Source: Streptomyces sp. NBC_01341
GTDB taxonomy: Bacteria; Actinomycetota; Actinomycetes; Streptomycetales; Streptomycetaceae
Direction: 5' to 3'
Assembly: GCF_035946055.1 (NCBI RefSeq)
Contig: NZ_CP108364.1
Span: 5,704,001 to 5,768,000 of the forward strand
Length of the DNA: 64,000 nucleotides
The notes beneath the pieces are model-generated. The model searched no databases. It saw nothing but the letters and a program-made list of their open reading frames with translations, and was not told where the DNA came from. Every line of letters starts with the position of its first letter. Within the stretch, counting starts at the first letter, position 1. The position numbers and the translations under genes are program-made. Below, piece by piece: positions 51,434 to 59,476 of the stretch.

Positions 51434-52093
51434 ATGAACGACGGCCATCAGGACGCGATCGGACAGGCATGGGAGGGCGTCGTCACGACGGCGCGCAGGA
51501 CGGCGGCCGAAGGGCTCGTCGTCGGCACCTCGGGCAACGTGTCGGCCCGGGTCGGCGACATCGTCCTGGTCACCCCCACCGGGGTGCCCTACGACCGGCT
51601 GGCACCGGGGGACGCGGTCGGCGTCGACCTCGAAGGACGCCAGGTCCTGGGGGACCTCGTCCCGACCAGCGAACTCCCCCTGCACCTCGCCGTGTACCGC
51701 GAGACCTCCGCGGCCGCCGTCGTCCACACCCACGCCGTGCACGCGACCGCCGTCTCCACGCTCGTCACCGAGGTGCCCCTCGTCCACTACGCCGCGGCCA
51801 TGCTCGGCGGCCCGGTCCGCACGGCCCCCTACGCCCGCTACGGCACGCCGGAACTGGCCGGCCACATGCTGGACGCCCTGCGCGACCGTACGGGCTGCCT
51901 GCTGCGCAACCACGGAACCGTGACGTACGGGGACACCCTGGACCAGGCCTACGACCGCACCGCCCAGCTCGAATGGATGTGCAGGCTCTGGCTCGCCGCG
52001 AGCTCCGTGCCCGGCCTGCGCCCGAGCCTGCTCACCCCCGCCCAGCTGGACGACGTGCGCACCGCCCTGGAGGGCTACGGCCAGCCGGGCTGA
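51434..52093 (+). CDS. Class II aldolase/adducin family protein (fuculose-phosphate aldolase-like)
   Basis: A 219-aa zinc-dependent aldolase. The N-terminal GTSGNVSARVGD binds substrate phosphate, the catalytic acid is in PTSELPLHLAVY, zinc histidines are in VVHTHAVHATA, and the third ligand is in RNHGTVTYG. It should cleave a ketose-1-phosphate such as L-fuculose-1-phosphate, or a methylthioribulose-type sugar. TAGGAT (51422-51427) ends six bases before the ATG and no Shine-Dalgarno is present, so the message is probably leaderless. Confidence 0.9.
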   Translation: MNDGHQDAIGQAWEGVVTTARRTAAEGLVVGTSGNVSARVGDIVLVTPTGVPYDRLAPGDAVGVDLEGRQVLGDLVPTSELPLHLAVYRETSAAAVVHTHAVHATAVSTLVTEVPLVHYAAAMLGGPVRTAPYARYGTPELAGHMLDALRDRTGCLLRNHGTVTYGDTLDQAYDRTAQLEWMCRLWLAASSVPGLRPSLLTPAQLDDVRTALEGYGQPG

Positions 52094-52161
52094 CCCCGGA
52101 CCGCGCACCGTACGGACGCCGTCCACTGGCAGCACGCCGCGCTGGCCGGGACACTGAAGCC

Positions 52162-53295
52162 GTGCGCCCGGCAACAGCAGCGGCAGCGGCCGCCACCACG
52201 ATCCTCGGAGTCGGCGCGGCAGCGGTCGCCGCCGGCCGGTACGCGAGCGACACCGCCCTCGGGGCCACGTCGCAGCCGCGTCCGTTCCCCGCCGACCGCC
52301 GTATGACCGTGCACGCCACGGCGGCCGGGCAGGTGACACTGACCCGGTCCTTCGCGGCGCTGCGTCCCGGTGTCTACGGCCTGACCGCACGCGACGTCCA
52401 CGCGGTCGTGGGCCCGGTCGTCGCCCAGTCGGCCGACGGCTCGGCGGACACCGTCGTACGGCGGCTCGAGCGCGTGAACCTCGGCAGCCTGAAACCGGGC
52501 GCCCGGGTCCGCCTCACCCCGGAGATCCACGTAGGCGATCCGCTCGCCGCCCTCGGTCTCGCCTACAAGGAGGTCGAGGTCCCCGGAGAGCTCGGCGCAC
52601 TGCCGGCCTGGTTCGTCCCCGGCGCCCGCGACACCTGGGTCATCACGGTCCACGGCCTCGGCACCACGAGGGAGCACCCGCTGAACGTGCTGGGCTACCT
52701 CCACGCCCAGCAGCTCCCCGTCCTCGACCTCGCCTACCGGGGCGACCCCGGAGCCCCGCGCTCACCCGACGGCCTCGCGCACCTCGGCGAATCCGAGTGG
52801 CGCGACCTCGACGCGGCCATCCGCTACGCCGTGCGCTACGGGGCCGAGAGCGTCATCCTGCACGGCTGGTCCTCGGGCGCCTCGATGGCCCTGCACGCGG
52901 CCGTCAACTCCGCCCTGCGCGACCGGATCCGCGGCCTCGTGCTCGACTCCCCGGTGCTGGACTGGCGGACCACCCTGCGCGCTCTCGCGACCGCCCGGGG
53001 CGTCCCGGCCGCGCTGCTGCCGCTCGCCGTCCGCGCGGCCCAGGGCCAGACCGGGCTCCGCGGGGCCCCGCTGCTGGACACCTCGGTCCCCTCCGCCCTG
53101 CACTGCCCCACCCTCGTCGTCCATGGCCCCGACGACACTCTCGCTCCCTGGCGGCCGTCGCAGGAGCTCGCCGCACGCCGCCCCGACCTGGTGACCCTGC
53201 ACTCCGTACCGCAGGCTCCGCATGCGGCGATGTGGAACGCGGACCCGGCCGGATACGAGGAGGCACTCAGGCGCTTCCTCACGCCCCTGATGTGA
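52162..53295 (+). CDS. Alpha/beta hydrolase with N-terminal membrane/signal segment
   Basis: A 377-aa serine hydrolase. An Ala-rich hydrophobic segment (ATAAAAAATTILGVGAAAVAAG) near residues 4-25 is an export signal or anchor. An extra N-terminal beta domain precedes the hydrolase fold, which has TWVITVHGLGTTREHP, the nucleophile serine in LHGWSSGASMAL, the aspartate in VVHGPDDTLAPW and a histidine in QAPHAAMW. The GTG at 52162 follows the -10-like GACACT (52150-52155) by six bases without a Shine-Dalgarno, so it may be leaderless. Substrate unknown. Confidence 0.85.
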   Translation: MRPATAAAAAATTILGVGAAAVAAGRYASDTALGATSQPRPFPADRRMTVHATAAGQVTLTRSFAALRPGVYGLTARDVHAVVGPVVAQSADGSADTVVRRLERVNLGSLKPGARVRLTPEIHVGDPLAALGLAYKEVEVPGELGALPAWFVPGARDTWVITVHGLGTTREHPLNVLGYLHAQQLPVLDLAYRGDPGAPRSPDGLAHLGESEWRDLDAAIRYAVRYGAESVILHGWSSGASMALHAAVNSALRDRIRGLVLDSPVLDWRTTLRALATARGVPAALLPLAVRAAQGQTGLRGAPLLDTSVPSALHCPTLVVHGPDDTLAPWRPSQELAARRPDLVTLHSVPQAPHAAMWNADPAGYEEALRRFLTPLM

Positions 53296-53405
53296 GCTGA
53301 TGGGCCGGAACGGCCCGGTTGGTGACCCCGCCGGAACGCCCGCCGAACCCCGGTCGTGCGGCTTCCGTTTGGGCTTTCGGCCCGTCAGAGGCAAGACTGC
53401 TCCCC

Positions 53406-54779
53406 GTGACGTCCCGTACCCCGCGCGACTCCAGGCTGCGACTTGTCCGCCCCCGACCCCAGGCGACCGCCCGTAAGGCAGTGACGACCCGGCGCACCAG
53501 GCCGGCCCCCCGCCCACCCGAGGGCACACCGCCCCCGGCGGAGCTGGCGCGGCAGGCCCGGGCCGTGCTCGCCGACGCCGTACGGATCGCCCTGTGGGCG
53601 GCCGACGGCGCGAGCCCCGGAGTCGCTCCGCTCGCCGAAGGCGCCCTCGAACGGGCCTCGGCCGCGCTGGAGCTCTCCCCGGACCACGTGCGGGCCGGAT
53701 GGGACCGTGCGAGGCTCGCCGGGCTCATCGAGCTCCACGGCGACACCGCACGCCCCGGCTGGCGGCTGCGCGCGTGGGACCGTGACGACTCCGCCGTGCT
53801 CCGGGGCTGGGTCGCGCTCTTCGACGCCTGGTCGCTCGTCCACGCCTCCCCGGACGGCATCGAGGCCACCGCCGTGGCGGAGGCCGTCGAGGCCGTGCCC
53901 CAGGTGCTCTCGCTCCTCCAGCTCTCGGCCGGCCCCGTCACGGTGCCCGCGCTCCTCGACCTCCTGGGCCAGCGCGTCGCCGAACTCCACGACGAACGCT
54001 GCGAGGTGCCGTCCGGCCCGCCGGAGCAGCCCGCTCCCACCGACGGGAGCCCGACCGAGCTGAACGCGCTGCTGCTCGACTGGGCCCTGGAAGGGCTCGC
54101 CTCCGTCGGCGCCCTCACCCTCGGAGCCGGGCACGCCACCCTGACCCCCCTGGGCAACTGGGCGGTCTGGGTCAAGCTGGAACAGATCTGCGTCGCCGCC
54201 CAGAGCCCGGCCGGCAACATCGAGCAGTCCGCCGCCGACATGCTGCTCGGCTGCGCGCGCCTCACCCCCGGACCGGCCCGGGCCGAATACAGGGCCTGGC
54301 TGGCCGCCCGGACGGTCGGCAGCGCGGTCACCGAACTCCTGGCCGTCGCCCGGGGCGAGGACGCCCTGCTGCGCGGCCTCGCCTTCGAGGCGCTGCGCGT
54401 CGTCGGAGCCCCCGCCGAGCCCGTCGTGCGCTCCGTCGTCACCGAGGCGCCGCTGCGTCCCTACGCGCTGCTGTGGCTCGCCGAGTACGAGGGCCGCGAC
54501 CCCGACGACGCCCAGGACGTCCTGAGCCGGGAGGAGGCCACCTGGCTCTGGGTCGACACCGCCGCCGCCGTGGCCGACCACGGCGAGACGGGGCTGCTCG
54601 TCCGCCACCTCGACTCCGCCGTCCAGGGCACGGTCCCGGCGCTGCTGGACGAGGTGCGGGCCGTGGGACACCCGCGCACCGTCCAGGTGCTGGTCGCCCT
54701 CGCGGCCGCCCATCCGGACCCCGCCCTCGCCAAGGCCGTACGCCGCGCGGCGTTCCAGGTGCACACCGGCGGGGCGTGA
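53406..54779 (+). CDS. Conserved hypothetical protein (457 aa)
   Basis: A soluble, mainly helical protein that I recognise only as conserved in streptomycetes. A basic disordered N-terminus (residues 1-45) is followed by a winged-helix-like segment (PDHVRAGWDRARLAGLIELHG), a central domain with ATLTPLGNWAVWVKLEQI, and C-terminal HEAT-like helices (ALLRGLAFEALRVVGAP, TVQVLVALAAAHPDPALAKAV). No catalytic motif is seen. The GTG at 53406 follows AAGACT (53393-53398) by seven bases, again suggesting a leaderless message. An ATG/GTG further upstream (53319) is unlikely. Confidence 0.82.
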   Translation: MTSRTPRDSRLRLVRPRPQATARKAVTTRRTRPAPRPPEGTPPPAELARQARAVLADAVRIALWAADGASPGVAPLAEGALERASAALELSPDHVRAGWDRARLAGLIELHGDTARPGWRLRAWDRDDSAVLRGWVALFDAWSLVHASPDGIEATAVAEAVEAVPQVLSLLQLSAGPVTVPALLDLLGQRVAELHDERCEVPSGPPEQPAPTDGSPTELNALLLDWALEGLASVGALTLGAGHATLTPLGNWAVWVKLEQICVAAQSPAGNIEQSAADMLLGCARLTPGPARAEYRAWLAARTVGSAVTELLAVARGEDALLRGLAFEALRVVGAPAEPVVRSVVTEAPLRPYALLWLAEYEGRDPDDAQDVLSREEATWLWVDTAAAVADHGETGLLVRHLDSAVQGTVPALLDEVRAVGHPRTVQVLVALAAAHPDPALAKAVRRAAFQVHTGGA

Positions 54780-54807
54780 CGGCGGTGGAGCCGGGTCCCG
54801 GGGGCGG

Positions 54808-55218
54808 TCAGCCGGCCGGCCCCGGGGCGTAGGTGCCGAAACTCCAGACGTTGCCCTCCGGATCCCGGGCCATGTAGTCCCGCGAGCCGTAGTCCTGGTC
54901 GGTGGGCGGCATCAGGATCTCCACGCCGTGCTCCACCGCCCGCGCGTGGTGCTCGTCCACCTCGTCCAGCACGACGTAGACCCCTGCGGGGCCGGCGTCG
55001 GCCATCGCCGAGGCGAAGACGCCCTCCCGCCCCTTGGAGCCGAGCATCACCCTGCCGTTGCCGCACGCGAGCTCGGCGTGGACCACGCTGCCGTCCTCGC
55101 CCTCGTACACCGCCTCCGCCGTGAATCCCAGGGCCTTGGTGAGCACCTCGATCGCGGCCTTCGCGTCGTCGTAGAGAATCGTCGGATAGACCGTGGGGAC
55201 GCCGTCCGTGCGTGCCAT
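54808..55218 (-). CDS. VOC family (glyoxalase/bleomycin resistance-like) protein
   Basis: A 136-aa single-domain VOC protein. The two beta-alpha-beta-beta-beta units are visible: YPTILYDDAKAAIEVLTKALGF and VYVVLDEVDEHHARAVEHGVE, ending in YMARDPEGNVWSFGTY, whose glutamate/histidine-type positions usually bind metal. It belongs to the PhnB-like group often annotated as glyoxalase. It converges on the hypothetical gene and diverges from the ABC-F leader. Substrate unknown. Confidence 0.88.
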   Translation of the reverse strand: MARTDGVPTVYPTILYDDAKAAIEVLTKALGFTAEAVYEGEDGSVVHAELACGNGRVMLGSKGREGVFASAMADAGPAGVYVVLDEVDEHHARAVEHGVEILMPPTDQDYGSRDYMARDPEGNVWSFGTYAPGPAG

Positions 55219-55427
55219 GGCGCTCGCCCTCCTCCTGCTCGCCCGTGCCGTTCCGGTGTGATCCGTGTCTCAGTCTTCCATCCGGGACCGGCGAACGGCC
55301 ATCGGCGGGCGGCCACGTCAGCCGAAGGTGTCGCACCGGCCCGGGTTCGCGCGCGGGACGCACGCCTGCCGTGAGGGGCCAGGAGCATGCGGAGGAGCAG
55401 GCCGGCACCGCCAGTAGACTGAGTCCC

Positions 55428-55451
55428 ATGGCAATTCTCCTTGTGCATTAG
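55428..55451 (+). CDS. Seven-residue leader peptide (MAILLVH) upstream of the ABC-F gene
   Basis: ATG GCA ATT CTC CTT GTG CAT TAG lies 61 bases before the ABC-F start. TAGACT (55415-55420) ends seven bases before this ATG, so the transcript probably begins at the leader peptide itself. GACGGCG (55451-55457, overlapping the stop codon) pairs perfectly with CGCCGTC (55483-55489), just ahead of the ABC-F ribosome binding site. The layout is that of ribosome-mediated attenuation known for antibiotic-responsive ABC-F genes. Confidence 0.55.
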   Translation: MAILLVH

Positions 55452-55511
55452 ACGGCGTCGAGTCGTGAGCCCGCTGTCCCTCCGCCGTCCATACCGCCCT
55501 GGAGTATTTCC

Positions 55512-57110
55512 GTGATCACCGCCTCCGGCGTCGAGCTGCGTGCCGGCGCCCGCATCCTCATCGAGTCCGCCTCCTTCCGTATCGCCAAGGGCGACCGCAT
55601 CGGTCTCGTCGGGCGCAACGGCGCCGGCAAGACCACCCTGACCAAATGCCTGGCGGGGGAGGGGACTCCGGCCGGCGGCACCATCACGAGGGGTGGCGAG
55701 GTCGGCTACCTCCCCCAGGACCCCCGCACCGGCGACCTCGAGGTGCTGGCCCGCGACCGTATCCTCTCGGCCCGCGGGCTCGACGAGATCCTGCGCAAGA
55801 TGCGGGAGAACGAGGAGCGGATGGCGAACGGCAAGGGCGCCACCCGCGAGAAGGCCATGAAGCGGTACGAGCGCCTGGAGACGGAGTTCCTCACCAAGGG
55901 CGGATACGCCGCCGAGGCCGAGGCCGCCACGATCGCCGCCGCGCTCAGCCTGCCCGACCGGGTGCTCGGCCAGCCCCTGCACACCCTGTCCGGTGGTCAG
56001 CGCCGCCGTGTCGAGCTCGCCCGCATCCTCTTCTCGGACGCCGACACCCTGCTCCTCGACGAGCCCACCAACCACCTGGACGCGGACTCGATCGTCTGGC
56101 TGCGCGACTACCTCAAGACCTACCGCGGTGGCTTCATCGTGATCTCCCACGACGTCGAGCTCGTCGAGACGGTGGTCAACAAGGTGTTCTACCTGGACGC
56201 CAACCGCGCCCAGATCGACATCTACAACATGGGCTGGAAGCTCTACCAGCAGCAGCGCGAGGCCGACGAGAAGCGCCGTAAGCGCGAGCGTCAGAACGCC
56301 GAGAAGAAGGCCGCGACCCTCAACGCCCAGGCCGACAAGATGCGGGCGAAGGCGACCAAGACCGTCGCCGCCCAGAACATGGCCAAGCGTGCCGACCGGC
56401 TGCTCTCCGGCCTGGACGCCGTACGGGTCTCGGACAAGGTCGCCAAGCTGCGCTTCCCGGACCCCTCTCCCTGCGGGAAGACCCCGCTGATGGCGGAGGG
56501 TCTGTCCAAGTCCTACGGGTCGCTCGAGATCTTCACCGATGTGGACCTCGCCATCGACAAGGGCTCGCGGGTCGTCATCCTCGGCCTCAACGGTGCGGGG
56601 AAGACCACGCTGCTCCGGCTTCTCGGCGGCGCCGAGAAGCCCGACACAGGCGAGATCATCCAGGGGCACGGCCTCAAGCTCGGCTACTACGCGCAGGAGC
56701 ACGAGACCCTCGACCCGGAGCGCACCGTCCTGGAGAACATGCGCTCCGCGGCGCCCGACCTCGACCTCGTCGCGGTCCGCAAGACGCTCGGTTCGTTCCT
56801 GTTCTCGGGGGACGACGTGGACAAGCCCGCCGGCGTGCTCTCCGGCGGCGAGAAGACCCGGCTCGCCCTGGCGACGCTGGTCGTGTCGTCCGCCAACGTG
56901 CTGCTGCTCGACGAGCCCACGAACAACCTCGACCCGGCCAGCCGCGAGGAGATCCTCGGGGCCCTGCGCACCTACAAGGGCGCCGTCGTCCTCGTCACCC
57001 ACGACGAGGGTGCCGTCGAGGCGCTCCAGCCGGAGCGGATCATCCTGCTGCCCGACGGGGTCGAGGACCTCTGGGGTGCCGACTACCGGGACCTAGTCGC
57101 CCTCGCCTGA
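55512..57110 (+). CDS. ABC-F family ATP-binding protein
   Basis: A 532-aa soluble protein with two ABC ATPase domains and no membrane segment. Walker A motifs are GRNGAGKTT (about residue 37) and GLNGAGKTT (about 360); signatures are LSGGQRRR and LSGGEKTR; Walker B regions are TLLLDEPTNHLD and VLLLDEPTNNLD. The charged linker rich in Lys/Arg/Glu (about 245-300) is the P-site tRNA interaction motif that enters the ribosome in this family. It probably relieves stalled or drug-blocked ribosomes. The GTG at 55512 has GGAG nearby. The leader peptide upstream suggests drug- or stalling-induced expression. Confidence 0.93.
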   Translation: MITASGVELRAGARILIESASFRIAKGDRIGLVGRNGAGKTTLTKCLAGEGTPAGGTITRGGEVGYLPQDPRTGDLEVLARDRILSARGLDEILRKMRENEERMANGKGATREKAMKRYERLETEFLTKGGYAAEAEAATIAAALSLPDRVLGQPLHTLSGGQRRRVELARILFSDADTLLLDEPTNHLDADSIVWLRDYLKTYRGGFIVISHDVELVETVVNKVFYLDANRAQIDIYNMGWKLYQQQREADEKRRKRERQNAEKKAATLNAQADKMRAKATKTVAAQNMAKRADRLLSGLDAVRVSDKVAKLRFPDPSPCGKTPLMAEGLSKSYGSLEIFTDVDLAIDKGSRVVILGLNGAGKTTLLRLLGGAEKPDTGEIIQGHGLKLGYYAQEHETLDPERTVLENMRSAAPDLDLVAVRKTLGSFLFSGDDVDKPAGVLSGGEKTRLALATLVVSSANVLLLDEPTNNLDPASREEILGALRTYKGAVVLVTHDEGAVEALQPERIILLPDGVEDLWGADYRDLVALA

Positions 57111-57128
57111 CCGCTCCGAAGTCCTCCG

Positions 57129-57432
57129 GATCCCCCTCGGCGCCCGGTGATCCAACGCGTCTCGATCATTCGGCCCATCGGTGATCCATCATCTGGGTGA
57201 GCGCGTCTCGTACCCCGGCGCGGCGCCCGGCAGATAGCTGCCGGGCGCACCGATTTTCGGCCATTCACCCCGTACGGCCCTGACCTGCTCGTTTCTCCGA
57301 TCCCCGGTTGCGGCGGGCCGTGAACCCCTCTGGAATGTCGAAATCCGCTTGTGGTCGCCCGCTCCCGGACGCGTGATCCCGCGCACGGACCTTGCCGAAT
57401 GGGTGGCCAGGAAGCCCGGGAGGGGTGATCAT
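57129..57432. promoter_or_regulatory. Cluster of seven GATC sites upstream of gbn
   Basis: GATC occurs at 57129, 57149, 57164, 57183, 57299, 57375 and 57427. Two of these extend to GATCAT (57164-57169 and 57427-57432). For DNA of this composition about one site would be expected in the 358-base gene-free interval 57111-57468. The downstream gene encodes the GATC-binding protein Gbn, so autoregulation is a natural reading. The terminator at 57223-57248 also lies in this interval. Confidence 0.6.
57223..57248 (+). terminator. Terminator of the ABC-F gene
   Basis: GCGCCCGGCAG pairs with CTGCCGGGCGC over the loop ATAG, and the plus strand continues ACCGATTTTCGG with a T-run. It lies about 110 bases after the ABC-F stop codon. 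Confidence 0.75.
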
Positions 57433-57468
57433 GAGAAGTCCAGAGCGCACTTCCTTGAGGAGGCACGG

Positions 57469-57690
57469 GTGGCCGAGACTCTGAAGAAGGGCAGCCGGGT
57501 TACCGGCGCCGCGCGTGACAAGCTCGCGGCAGACCTGAAGAAGAAGTACGACTCCGGTGCGAGCATCAGGGCGCTGGCCGAGGAAACCGGCCGCTCCTAC
57601 GGGTTCGTCCACCGGATGCTCAGCGAGTCCGGAGTGACGCTGCGGGGACGCGGCGGCGCGACGCGGGGCAAGAAGGCCGCTTCGGCCTGA
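57469..57690 (+). CDS. gbn: GATC-binding nucleoid-associated protein Gbn (SCO1839-type)
   Basis: A 73-aa basic DNA-binding protein. Lysine-rich N-terminus, then a helix-turn-helix ASIRALAEETGRSYGFVHRM at residues about 31-50, and a Gly/Arg/Lys-rich C-terminus. Size, sequence style and neighbours match SCO1839 of S. coelicolor, described as the nucleoid-associated protein Gbn that prefers GATC-containing sites. The GTG at 57469 has a very strong GAGGAGG seven bases upstream, implying high expression as expected for an architectural protein. The symbol rests on my recollection of that work. Confidence 0.82.
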   Translation: MAETLKKGSRVTGAARDKLAADLKKKYDSGASIRALAEETGRSYGFVHRMLSESGVTLRGRGGATRGKKAASA

Positions 57691-57796
57691 CGGCCGCCGG
57701 CGGTCAGGGGCGGGCACGCGCCCGGCCCTGAGCTCCACCGGAACATCGGGTGGCCACCCGGCCGACCACCAGGTCGTCCGGGTGGCTACTGTTCAG

Positions 57797-57810
57797 TTAC
57801 TTGCCAGTAA
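57797..57810. promoter_or_regulatory. Candidate operator upstream of the enoyl-CoA hydratase
   Basis: TTACTTGCCAGTAA is a palindrome with TTACT/AGTAA arms and a four-base centre, 32 bases before the gene. The form resembles operators of TetR-type regulators of acyl-CoA metabolism; the regulator is not in the window. Confidence 0.45.
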
Positions 57811-57841
57811 GTGCTGACTGCACCCGATCCGGAGGCCCTCC

Positions 57842-58633
57842 ATGACCTCGCTCGACTCTGTGTTCGACAAGGACGGCGTACGGCTCACCGTCGATGACGC
57901 GGTTGCCACCGTGACACTCACCAACCCGGCCAAGCGCAACGCTCAGTCTCCCGCTCTGTGGCGGGCGTTGGCAGAGGCCGGACGAGTGCTCCCCGGCAGC
58001 GTGCGGGTCGTGGTGCTCCGGGGCGAGGGCAAGTCCTTCTCCGCGGGCCTCGACCGGCAGGCGTTCACGCCCGAAGGCTTCGACGGTGAGCCGTCCTTCC
58101 TCGACATGGCGCGAGGCCCGGAGGCAGAACTCGACGCGACCATCGCCGAGTACCAGGAGGCGTTCACCTGGTGGCGCCGCAACGACATCGTGTCGATCGC
58201 GGCCGTACAGGGACACTCCATCGGTGCGGGCTTCCAGCTCGCCCTGGCCTGTGATCTGCGGATCGTCGCCGAGGACGTGCAGTTCGCCATGCGCGAGACC
58301 AGCCTGGGACTCGTCCCCGACCTCACGGGTTCGCACCCCCTCGTGCACCTCGTGGGATACGCGCGCGCGCTCGAGATCTGCGCGACGGGCCGCTTCGTCC
58401 ACGCCGACGAGGCCGAGCGCATCGGCCTCGCCAACTACGTGGCCCCCGCCGACCAGCTCGAAGCCGCCGCGAACGACCTCGCCGCGGCGCTGCTCGCAGC
58501 GCCGCGCGACGCGGTCGTCGAGACCAAGGCGCTGCTGAGCGGCGCCGTCACGCGGACCTACGAGGAGCAGCGCGTCGCCGAACGCGCGGCCCAGGGCCGC
58601 CGGCTGCGCGACCTCGCCGGCCTCTCGGACTGA
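57842..58633 (+). CDS. Enoyl-CoA hydratase/isomerase family protein
   Basis: A 263-aa crotonase-fold protein. The oxyanion-hole segments are GKSFSAGLDRQAF near 61-73 and QGHSIGAGFQLALACDLRI near 123-141. At the position of one catalytic glutamate the sequence reads RETSLGLVPDLTGSHPL; the usual glycine-proline-glutamate is changed to PDLTGS, with an aspartate as possible replacement. It may therefore catalyse isomerisation, hydrolysis or decarboxylation rather than hydration. GGAGG lies eight bases before the ATG. The neighbour order matches SCO1838-SCO1839. Confidence 0.9.
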   Translation: MTSLDSVFDKDGVRLTVDDAVATVTLTNPAKRNAQSPALWRALAEAGRVLPGSVRVVVLRGEGKSFSAGLDRQAFTPEGFDGEPSFLDMARGPEAELDATIAEYQEAFTWWRRNDIVSIAAVQGHSIGAGFQLALACDLRIVAEDVQFAMRETSLGLVPDLTGSHPLVHLVGYARALEICATGRFVHADEAERIGLANYVAPADQLEAAANDLAAALLAAPRDAVVETKALLSGAVTRTYEEQRVAERAAQGRRLRDLAGLSD

Positions 58634-58643
58634 ATCAACGGCG

Positions 58644-58679
58644 TGCCCCGGCCCGGGCGGACTGTCTTGGGCCGGGGCA
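58644..58679. terminator. Terminator between enoyl-CoA hydratase and the Asp23-cluster gene
   Basis: TGCCCCGGCCC (58644-58654) pairs perfectly with GGGCCGGGGCA (58669-58679) between two convergent genes. Confidence 0.75.
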
Positions 58680-58682
58680 GGC

Positions 58683-59381
58683 TCACTTCTCCTCCACGAC
58701 CGCGGTGACCAGCACGGACACGGTCGGGTCGCCCTCCACGGCTGCGGCGACCGCCCCGCGCACCACACGAGCCACGTCCAGCGCCCGGTGCTCACCCGCC
58801 GTCGCCAGCTCCACGCGGACGTGCCCTGCGCCGGTCTGCACCGGGGGACCCAGGACCCGCGTCAGTGAGACGACCCCGGGGACCCCGGCCGCGGCCGTCC
58901 CGGCGGCCCCGTCCGCTTCCGCCGCCTGCAGATCGACGGCGGGCACGGCCGACGGTCCCGGCTCCTCCTCCAGCAGAGCCGTCACGCGCAGGTCCACCTT
59001 GTCGACGACGAGCCCGAGGCGCCGGGCGGCAGCAGCCAGCAGCGCCTCGCGCAACATGTCCGCGGTGGCGGTGAGCGGTCGTCCGGCCGTGGCGGAGAAT
59101 CCGGCCTCGATGCGCAGCGGGCCGTGCGGCAGGGCGCCGGGCGGACCGGGCACCGGGGACGGACCTGGCGGGGCCTCCGCGTCGGCGGAGTCGATTCTCA
59201 GCACCCCCAGCACTGCTCCTGAACCGGACGACGCGTCCCGGAGCACGGCCGCCGCCGCGCGCTCGGCGATCCACGAGCCGTCGGCGGGCTCGCCCAGAGG
59301 GAGCAACCGGCCCAGGCCGAGCCGCTGGCGTACCGCGGCGGTCCATCCTTCGGCCCTTCGGGGGCTGTCAGCCGTTGTCAT
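58683..59381 (-). CDS. Hypothetical protein associated with the Asp23/AmaP cluster
   Basis: A 232-aa protein. The C-terminal half (MLREALLAAAARRLGLVVDKVDLRVTALLEEE and VVRGAVAAAVEGDPTVSVLVTAVVEE, in parts) has the alternating strand-helix character of Asp23-like domains, and the middle is Pro/Gly-rich. Some streptomycete homologues carry the uninformative name nucleopolyhedrovirus P10 family protein. It diverges from the Asp23 gene across 95 bases. I infer that it belongs to the same envelope-stress module; function unknown. Confidence 0.75.
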   Translation of the reverse strand: MTTADSPRRAEGWTAAVRQRLGLGRLLPLGEPADGSWIAERAAAAVLRDASSGSGAVLGVLRIDSADAEAPPGPSPVPGPPGALPHGPLRIEAGFSATAGRPLTATADMLREALLAAAARRLGLVVDKVDLRVTALLEEEPGPSAVPAVDLQAAEADGAAGTAAAGVPGVVSLTRVLGPPVQTGAGHVRVELATAGEHRALDVARVVRGAVAAAVEGDPTVSVLVTAVVEEK

Positions 59382-59476
59382 TGCTCCACCCTGCCCCATC
59401 CACGGCGCGGGACGGAGTAAGCGCACTTACTGTGGGCCACAGAAGTTCACCCCCTGTCCCGAAGGGAAGAGCGGCG

